Positions 1-3,998 of a stretch of 9,314 nt of DNA are shown here, one piece after another. The stretch is from Gallionella sp. Its GTDB lineage: Bacteria > Pseudomonadota > Gammaproteobacteria > Burkholderiales > Gallionellaceae. The notes below the pieces were generated by a model. It was not told where the DNA came from. It searched no databases and worked only from the letters and a program-made list of their open reading frames with translations. The position numbers and the translations under genes were made by a program. Within the stretch, counting starts at the first letter, position 1. Each line of letters begins with the position of its first letter. The stretch covers positions 1 to 9,314 of the forward strand of contig JANLID010000211.1 of NCBI GenBank assembly GCA_024654105.1. Direction: 5' to 3'.

Positions 1-96
1 CCGAAGCGCGATGCCTGGAAGGCCAAGGGAGAAGAAATACCACGCAAGATTCAGCGCGCTCGCGATGCCTTGGCTCAACAGGCGGTTGCTGCTTAA
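1..96 (+). CDS. 3' end of an unidentified gene (C-terminal 31 residues)
   Basis: The reading frame starting at base 1 is open and ends in TAA at 94-96, giving a 31-residue basic, Ala-rich tail with Arg/Lys-rich helices (for example EEIPRKIQRARDAL) and ending QQAVAA. I do not recognise the family. The composition would suit the C-terminus of a DNA-binding protein or transposase, but nothing catalytic is visible. The gene converges on the FadL-type gene, with a 27-bp gap that holds no clear terminator hairpin. Its start lies outside the window. Confidence 0.5.
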   Translation, partial: PKRDAWKAKGEEIPRKIQRARDALAQQAVAA

Positions 97-123
97 ATGC
101 ATAGGTATTTTAGGGACACCACA

Positions 124-1497
124 CTAAAAGCGATGAGTGTACATCAGCTGCCAGTTAAGTTGGCTGTGATCAATGCTGTAGCCCCCCGCTGCTGCAGGCG
201 CTGTCACCGTTACCTTCGGCACGTATGCCAGTGATGCATTGATCTCGGACACCTTACCCATGCTGTAACCTGCACCAAGGGTATAGTGATTTTTGATGAT
301 AGCCGGGAACAGCGGGTTCACGGTGTTGTCCGGGATCGGGTTGTTGGCAAGATTTGCACCGGCTCGCAATGTCAGATCAGGCGATGCCTTATAGGCGAAT
401 CCGATGTTGAATACATCCTGATCTTCCCAGTTCTGCGGCATTTTCATGTCCATACTGAGGCCGCCCATATCCGTGCTGGTGAAAGTCATATGAAATTCTT
501 TCATGGCATTGGCCCAGCCGATCCGCTTGTAATCAACCGCCACCATCAACTCGTCCGTCGCCTGAACGGCCATGCCGATACCATAAGTTTCCGGAAATTG
601 AAAATTCACGATACTGATGTCGCCGGTCAATGTATAGACAGCCCCGGCAGGGCCGCCCATAGTGCCGCCATTATCAATCATGCTCATTTGCGCACCGCTC
701 GCCGACATATCGCCCAAACTGGTTTTGAAATGATAGGTCGCACCAACGGTTAATTGCTTATTGACCTTATAGGTCATGCCCAGCTTGCCTGCCCATCCAG
801 TAGAACTAGCTTTGCCGGTAAAATCGCTGCCATCGGTAAAATTGAAATAACCGACGTTGTTCGCTCCGCCAAGGAAGAAAGGAAGGCCTGCAGCTCCTGC
901 GCCGCTGGCTGTCAAATTACCACTGGCCGCAAGCGCACCCATTTGAGGCGCAGACATCGCCATCTGCAAATCCATTCCAGACCAGACCAGATCAAGGGAG
1001 CCGCCGATATTGAAATCGGGCGTCACATCGTATGAAACAGGCACAATCAGATTGCCAACCCCTACTTCTGAGCGGGATGGCCCAGCGCCAGCGCTCACCC
1101 AATCTGTTGCGGTATATTCCGTACCCATGCCACCCTGAGCAAATACACCAATGCCGTAGGTCAGTGCCCCCTGTTTCTTTACCCAACCAGCAGCGGGCAT
1201 GTAATAAGCCGTCCCACCGGAATTAGCATCCGGCATACCAGCCATCTTGGAAACAATATCAGGGTGCAGTCCACCCACAGCCAAATCCAGTCGACTTTCG
1301 CCATCCGCCATCAAGCCCAGCGTTGCCGGATTGTTTGCCATGCCTGCCGTACCATTATCGAAAGCCATTGAGGCTCCGCCCATGCCCGTGGAAATCGGGC
1401 CGTAGCCTTCCATCAGCATGCCGTTGGTGGCGTATGCCAGTGGTGATGCCATCATGCCGACGGCAAACAGCGAAACAACAATCTTCTTTATTTTCAT
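124..1497 (-). CDS. FadL/TodX-family (OmpP1) outer-membrane transport protein
   Basis: This 457-residue protein fits the OMPP1/FadL/TodX family of 14-stranded barrels that move hydrophobic molecules across the outer membrane. A Sec signal peptide is clear: MKIKK, a hydrophobic core, then likely cleavage after A23 (AYA|TNG). The mature N-terminus carries the family's hatch-like region (GYGPISTGMGGASMAF, then NNPATL with NPA at about 56-58). Alternating amphipathic strands follow, and the chain ends LMYTHRF with the terminal Phe typical of BAM-assembled barrels. AGGGAG lies just upstream of the ATG and supports this start. It is the last gene of a tusA/dsrE-like/FadL run, 72 bp after the DsrE-like gene with no clear terminator between. 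Family members carry long-chain fatty acids or aromatics. The sulfur-gene context makes a hydrophobic sulfur substrate possible, but that is inference. The substrate cannot be read from the sequence. Confidence 0.9.
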   Translation of the reverse strand: MKIKKIVVSLFAVGMMASPLAYATNGMLMEGYGPISTGMGGASMAFDNGTAGMANNPATLGLMADGESRLDLAVGGLHPDIVSKMAGMPDANSGGTAYYMPAAGWVKKQGALTYGIGVFAQGGMGTEYTATDWVSAGAGPSRSEVGVGNLIVPVSYDVTPDFNIGGSLDLVWSGMDLQMAMSAPQMGALAASGNLTASGAGAAGLPFFLGGANNVGYFNFTDGSDFTGKASSTGWAGKLGMTYKVNKQLTVGATYHFKTSLGDMSASGAQMSMIDNGGTMGGPAGAVYTLTGDISIVNFQFPETYGIGMAVQATDELMVAVDYKRIGWANAMKEFHMTFTSTDMGGLSMDMKMPQNWEDQDVFNIGFAYKASPDLTLRAGANLANNPIPDNTVNPLFPAIIKNHYTLGAGYSMGKVSEINASLAYVPKVTVTAPAAAGGYSIDHSQLNWQLMYTHRF

Positions 1498-1569
1498 GAC
1501 AACTCCCTAGTTGATTAATGAAACAACAAGCCACATTACGACCAATCTTTAAGTCGAAAAATTATTGCC

Positions 1570-2040
1570 TTACACGAACAGGCAAATGTCGGTCTCCCCG
1601 GCAAATCCCATAAATGTCGCCGCACCGCCGTATTCGATGTTATCGATAAATTCACTCTTGTCGAATTCGAACAGGTCAACGGTCATCTGGCAGGCGATGA
1701 ATTTCACCTCCGCTTCCAGACACAGGTCACGCAGCTCCTCCAGCGTGGCCACACCATGTTTCTTGAGCTTCTGCTTCATCATCATGGTCGCCATCGATTC
1801 CATGCCGGGCAGCATCTGCACCATCACCGGCATCGGCACGGGCATCGGCATGGCCGGATTGGCCAGCGGACTGATCATCACATTGGATAAGTCCTTGCGC
1901 AGCAGTTGCAGGCCGTAGAAGGTGAAGAATATCTGCACCTCATAACCCAGCGCAGCAGCGGTCGATGCCAGAATGAATGGCGGATACGCCATATCCAGCG
2001 TGCCTTTAGTGGCGATGATCGCCATTTTCTTGGTAGTCAT
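1570..2040 (-). CDS. DsrE/DsrF-like sulfurtransferase (DsrE2/DsrE3-type)
   Basis: This 156-residue protein has the DsrE/F-like fold signature: an N-terminal beta strand (MAIIATKGTLDMAYPP), a helix with LASTAAALGYEVQIFFTFYGL, and a C-terminal half with FIACQMTVDLFEF. Three cysteines lie at residues 107, 117 and 153. C117 sits where the family carries its sulfur-binding Cys, and the C107/C117 pair, ten residues apart, resembles the two-Cys arrangement known for DsrE3-type proteins. A Met/Pro-rich loop (PAMPMPVPMPVM, about residues 63-73) and a run of Met near 83-88 are characteristic of this branch. I see no strong transmembrane helix, so it is probably cytoplasmic. Family members pass persulfide or thiosulfonate sulfur to or from TusA during sulfur-compound oxidation. 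A GGGGAA ribosome-binding site precedes the ATG. It starts 39 bp after the tusA stop, so cotranscription is likely. The exact DsrE subclass is uncertain. Confidence 0.87.
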   Translation of the reverse strand: MTTKKMAIIATKGTLDMAYPPFILASTAAALGYEVQIFFTFYGLQLLRKDLSNVMISPLANPAMPMPVPMPVMVQMLPGMESMATMMMKQKLKKHGVATLEELRDLCLEAEVKFIACQMTVDLFEFDKSEFIDNIEYGGAATFMGFAGETDICLFV

Positions 2041-2079
2041 GCTTTCCCCTCGGATGATTTTAGGCCTGAAACGCCCAGG

Positions 2080-2307
2080 TTATTTTTTCTTCATGTAGAA
2101 AACGTATTCGCCATTCTCTTCGGCGGTAGCCAGCAACGGATTACCGGTCTGCTCGGCGAATGCAGCCATATCCTTCAGTGATCCGGCATCGGTCGAAATT
2201 ACCTTGAGCACCTGACCGGAGGTCATATCAGCAAGCGCCTTCTTGGTTTTCACGATAGGCAGTGGACATGACATGCCGCGCGCATTCAATTCTTTATCGA
2301 AATTCAT
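2080..2307 (-). CDS. tusA: TusA-family sulfur carrier protein
   Basis: This 75-residue protein has the usual TusA length and hallmark: RGMSCPLPIVKTKKAL near the N-terminus, with C14 of the C-P-x-P motif as the expected persulfide-carrying Cys. SGQVLKVISTDAGSLKDMAAF follows, and the rest matches the two-layer alpha/beta SirA/TusA fold. The only Cys is C14, as expected for a pure carrier. TusA proteins relay sulfane sulfur in the cytoplasm, either to tRNA thiolation or, in sulfur oxidisers, between rhodanese, DsrE-type proteins and the Dsr or sHdr machinery. The immediately following DsrE-like gene favours the sulfur-oxidation or trafficking role over a housekeeping one. A GGGAG Shine-Dalgarno lies about 10 bp before the ATG. 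It is the first gene of the minus-strand cluster, and a candidate promoter lies about 75 bp upstream. Confidence 0.93.
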   Translation of the reverse strand: MNFDKELNARGMSCPLPIVKTKKALADMTSGQVLKVISTDAGSLKDMAAFAEQTGNPLLATAEENGEYVFYMKKK

Positions 2308-2382
2308 TTATCTCAACTCCCACTTAATTATTAAAATGACCGCCAAGACCGCATCGTCGCACGGCAACACTATGTGCATTAC

Positions 2383-2413
2383 ATTATAAGAACAGCTTGC
2401 GCATGAGCGTCCA
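2383..2413 (-). promoter_or_regulatory. Candidate sigma70 promoter for the tusA cluster
   Basis: On the minus strand, bases 2388-2383 read TATAAT, a perfect -10 hexamer. Bases 2413-2408 read TGGACG, a 4/6 match to -35, with a 19-bp spacer that is slightly long. Transcription would start near 2376, giving a leader of about 70 nt before the tusA ATG. The weak -35 and long spacer suggest an activated or regulated promoter, which agrees with the dyad directly upstream. No transcript evidence is available. Confidence 0.5.
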
Positions 2414-2428
2414 TACCCACGACGGGTA
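2414..2428. promoter_or_regulatory. TACCC-N5-GGGTA dyad abutting the tusA -35 region
   Basis: The bases read TACCC, a five-base spacer (ACGAC), then GGGTA, a perfect 5-bp inverted repeat directly next to the candidate -35. Dyads of this size and position often bind dimeric regulators. Which regulator would bind is unknown, and no regulator gene is in the window. A 5-bp dyad can also arise by chance. Confidence 0.35.
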
Positions 2429-2461
2429 GGATATATAGCCCATTAGGGTTATCTAAAAAAG

Positions 2462-2507
2462 AGAGTCGCTATGAACCAAGAATAGGATGTTCGTAATGTG
2501 CGACTCT
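2462..2507. repeat. 8-bp perfect inverted repeat with 30-nt loop
   Basis: AGAGTCGC at 2462-2469 is the exact reverse complement of GCGACTCT at 2500-2507. A run of six A residues lies just before the left arm (2456-2460 region), so on the minus strand the stem would be followed by U residues, weakly terminator-like. The 30-nt loop is longer than in a typical terminator. Its function is unknown. Confidence 0.4.
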
Positions 2508-2571
2508 ATGGCTATAGTGGATCCCTCCGTCAAGACAATAATGCGTCGAGTTTAAGAGGACAACCTTTTAC

Positions 2572-2700
2572 ATGCAGCGGAACGGCGCTGCCCCGGTTTT
2601 CTGTTTTTGCTTCTGTTTCTGGATGTGTTGTTTCTTTCCCACTGTAAGCACGATCAAAACATATGCGGTGCAGCACAATTTTTGTGAGCAGCCGCTATGA
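2572..2700 (+). CDS. Possible small Cys/Phe-rich ORF (42 aa)
   Basis: An ATG at 2572 opens 42 codons to TGA at 2698-2700. The predicted peptide has a strikingly alternating Phe/Cys segment (VFCFCFCFWMCCFFP, about residues 9-23) that is hydrophobic enough to be a short membrane segment, with five of its six Cys inside it. AAGAGGA lies 11-17 bases before the ATG, a distant but possible ribosome-binding site. The segment comes from a pyrimidine-rich DNA tract, so it could be a translation artefact. I recognise no family, and coding status is doubtful. Confidence 0.2.
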   Translation: MQRNGAAPVFCFCFCFWMCCFFPTVSTIKTYAVQHNFCEQPL

Positions 2701-2810
2701 GACTTTCCTGCTTACACCACTTTTGCGCCTAGCATTTGGGCGAACTCTGAATTTTATTTTTAGCGGCCCCTTAGTTTTGACACAGTAAAATTAACAGGAT
2801 AGTAAAGATC

Positions 2811-2879
2811 ATGGATACTTGGTGGGTAGTGATTCTTTCATTTTTTCTGACGGCGCTGCTGGTGTTGATTCGTTATTAA
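2811..2879 (+). CDS. Possible 22-residue single-helix membrane peptide
   Basis: ATG at 2811 and TAA at 2877-2879 enclose 22 codons. The peptide begins MDTWW, continues as an uninterrupted hydrophobic stretch (VVILSFFLTALLVLI) and ends RY. That gives acidic N-terminus, helix, basic C-terminus, the pattern of real small membrane proteins such as KdpF- or CydX-like subunits, though it matches none that I recognise. AGGA lies 11 bases before the ATG, which is acceptable but not ideal. TTGACA at 2777-2782 could be a -35 element, but the matching -10 would place the start of transcription at about the ATG. It stands alone, 121 bp upstream of the DUF2249 gene on the same strand. Confidence 0.4.
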   Translation: MDTWWVVILSFFLTALLVLIRY

Positions 2880-2924
2880 ATGGAAACCAATCGATTTTCC
2901 GAGGTTGATAGCTCAAGATTGGAC

Positions 2925-2952
2925 TTGCTTTTTTGATATACCATATTAAAAT
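2925..2952 (+). promoter_or_regulatory. Weak candidate promoter for the DUF2249 gene
   Basis: TTGCTT (2925-2930) and TAAAAT (2947-2952) are separated by 16 bp. The -10 matches 5 of 6 consensus bases, and the -35 only its TTG. The distance to the 3001 ATG leaves a leader of about 40 nt that contains the AAGGA ribosome-binding site at 2989-2993. Confidence 0.35.
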
Positions 2953-3000
2953 GGTCAGGCATTCTTTCTTCAATCAATCCATACTTTCAAGGAACCTAAA

Positions 3001-3261
3001 ATGATTCACAATTGCGCCAATTCCATTTCCCCCGATATGCGCTACCCGTTCGATGCCCGTGGCGTTGCCAAGCGCTTCCGCCATGCTGCCATCTTTGGCG
3101 CGTTTGATTCTCTGCATCCTGGCGAAACCATGCTGTTCTGCAATGACCACGACCCGCTGCCGCTGCTCGCGCAATTGAAGGATCGTTACGGTGACGGCAT
3201 CGAAATCAGTTATGCTACCCGTGAGCCGGGTCAGATCGTTATCAATTTCACGCGCAAATAA
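3001..3261 (+). CDS. DUF2249 domain protein
   Basis: This 86-residue soluble protein matches the DUF2249 pattern. It has an N-terminal lead with PFDARG, then RHAAIFGAFDSLHPGETMLF, the family signature NDHDPLPLL (NDHDP at residues 48-52), and a C-terminal strand TREPGQIVINFTRK. DUF2249 proteins resemble TusA in fold and are often encoded near nitric-oxide or hemerythrin-type redox genes, but their biochemical role is unsettled. C47 directly precedes the NDHDP motif and C5 is near the N-terminus; neither is in a CPxP motif, so sulfur carriage is not demonstrated. AAGGA seven bases before the ATG fixes the start. The gene points away from tusA across the long intergenic region and is closed by a strong hairpin, so it is probably monocistronic or cotranscribed only with the upstream small ORF. 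Confidence 0.85.
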   Translation: MIHNCANSISPDMRYPFDARGVAKRFRHAAIFGAFDSLHPGETMLFCNDHDPLPLLAQLKDRYGDGIEISYATREPGQIVINFTRK

Positions 3262-3272
3262 TCGAAAAACAA

Positions 3273-3300
3273 GGGAGGCCGAAGCCTCCCCCATATTGTT
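3273..3300 (+). terminator. Rho-independent terminator after the DUF2249 gene
   Basis: A perfect 7-bp stem GGGAGGC/GCCTCCC (3273-3279 and 3284-3290) closes a CGAA loop, 11 bases after the stop codon, and is followed by a T-containing tail (ATATTGTTTT). An A-rich stretch precedes it. The U tract is interrupted, but the stem is strong and well placed. Confidence 0.75.
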
Positions 3301-3365
3301 TTGAGTAGGTCGAAAAGCGTAGCTGTCAATCAGCATCCAATTTCCCCCACTTTTTCGGTTTTTTG

Positions 3366-3393
3366 TGGAAAATGGGTCATGGAAAATGGGTCA
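3366..3393. repeat. Tandem 14-bp direct duplication
   Basis: TGGAAAATGGGTCA occurs twice back to back with no mismatch (3366-3379 and 3380-3393). It lies 30 bases before the start of the broken transposase and probably marks the left edge of that element. The copies look recent because they are identical. Confidence 0.85.
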
Positions 3394-3422
3394 GGTTCAG
3401 ATTAATTGCTACACTGCCTGCC

Positions 3423-3951
3423 ATGCCCCACCGTCCCCGCATCCACCTTGCCGACCTCCCCTGCACATCGTGCAGCGGGGGCACAACCGCGACGCGTGTT
3501 TCTTTGCCGAAGAGGACTATCACGCCTATCGCCATTGGCTGGCAGAAGCGCTCAAGGACACCGGTTGCCAGCTACATGCTATGTGCAAATGACCAACCAT
3601 GTGCATCTGCTGCTGACCCCGCCGGAGCCAGAGGCCGTATCCCGGCTGGTGATCTCGCTGGGCAGGCGCTATGTGCAATACATCAACAAAACTTACCGCC
3701 GCACCGGCACCTTGTGGGGCAGCCGCTACAAATCTTCTCTGGTACAGGCCGATGCCTATCTGCTGCTGTGTCAGCGGTATATCGAACTCAACCCCGTGCG
3801 CGCCAATATGGTGAATGATCCGGCCAACTATCGCTGGAGCAGCTACCGGGCGAACGGGCTCGGGCAAGCCGATCCGTTGCTCACGCCCCATGCGGTAATC
3901 GTTGTTAGTCATGCACAGGAAATATATCATCACAAAAGCCGGGCTTCTTGA
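3423..3951 (+). pseudogene. REP-associated tyrosine transposase (RAYT, IS200/IS605-like Y1), frameshifted
   Basis: Three successive reading frames together spell one RAYT. Frame one, from the ATG at 3423, gives MPHRPRIHLADLP. Frame two gives LHIVQRGHNRDACFFAEEDY and on to GCQLHA. Frame three gives YVQMTNHVHLLLTPPEPEAV, LGRRYVQYINKTYRRTGTLW, YIELNPVRANMV and YRWSSYRANGLGQADPLLTPH. The HUH motif (NHVHLLL) and the Tyr-bearing YIELNPVRA segment are preserved. One base is missing in the C run at 3458-3461 and another near 3578-3580. Both shift the same way, so they do not compensate. The family sequence also stops soon after LLTPH (about 3892) and the rest is unrelated, so the C-terminus is lost too. 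RAYTs mobilise REP palindromes; this copy should be inactive. Consensus errors in homopolymers could mimic the first shift, but less easily the second or the truncation. Confidence 0.88.
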
Positions 3952-3998
3952 TGCATGGGGAATGGGATATAAAACACCGTCTTAATGATGGCCGCACA

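Larger units (their letters stand above)
2308..3000. other. Long intergenic region with dyads and possible small ORFs
   Basis: This 693-bp divergent stretch between tusA and the DUF2249 gene has no ORF of normal size. It holds the tusA promoter region (2383-2428) and an 8-bp inverted repeat AGAGTCGC/GCGACTCT (2462-2469 and 2500-2507, 30-nt loop). It also holds a second 8-bp inverted repeat TGTAAGCA/TGCTTACA (2643-2650 and 2709-2716), a Cys/Phe-rich 42-codon ORF (2572-2700) and a 22-codon membrane-peptide ORF (2811-2879). The sequence is AT-richer than the flanking genes, as expected for regulatory DNA. A non-coding RNA is possible but not shown. Confidence 0.5.

Noticed and set aside
2890..2920. 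TTGA-N4-TCAA sequence (in GAGGTTGATAGCTCAAG) as an FNR/ANR site
   Set aside because: The FNR-type consensus is TTGAT-N4-ATCAA over 14 bases. This site has 4-bp arms with the wrong overall length, so it is not a credible match.
3423..3592. Programmed frameshifting in the RAYT gene
   Set aside because: Two same-direction shifts about 120 bases apart without classic slippery motifs, plus loss of the C-terminus, indicate mutation rather than recoding.
3885..3960. 8-bp inverted repeat CCCCATGC/GCATGGGG flanking the end of the RAYT remnant
   Set aside because: The arms are 59 bases apart and the pairing does not extend beyond 8 bp. I could not link it to the element end, and chance is likely.
3948..3998. 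TTG or ATG starts at 3948/3951 for the GGDEF-EAL protein
   Set aside because: They would add a polar extension before the membrane anchor and lie at the end of the transposase remnant. The ATG at 3999 fits the N-terminal topology better, though no start has a strong ribosome-binding site.
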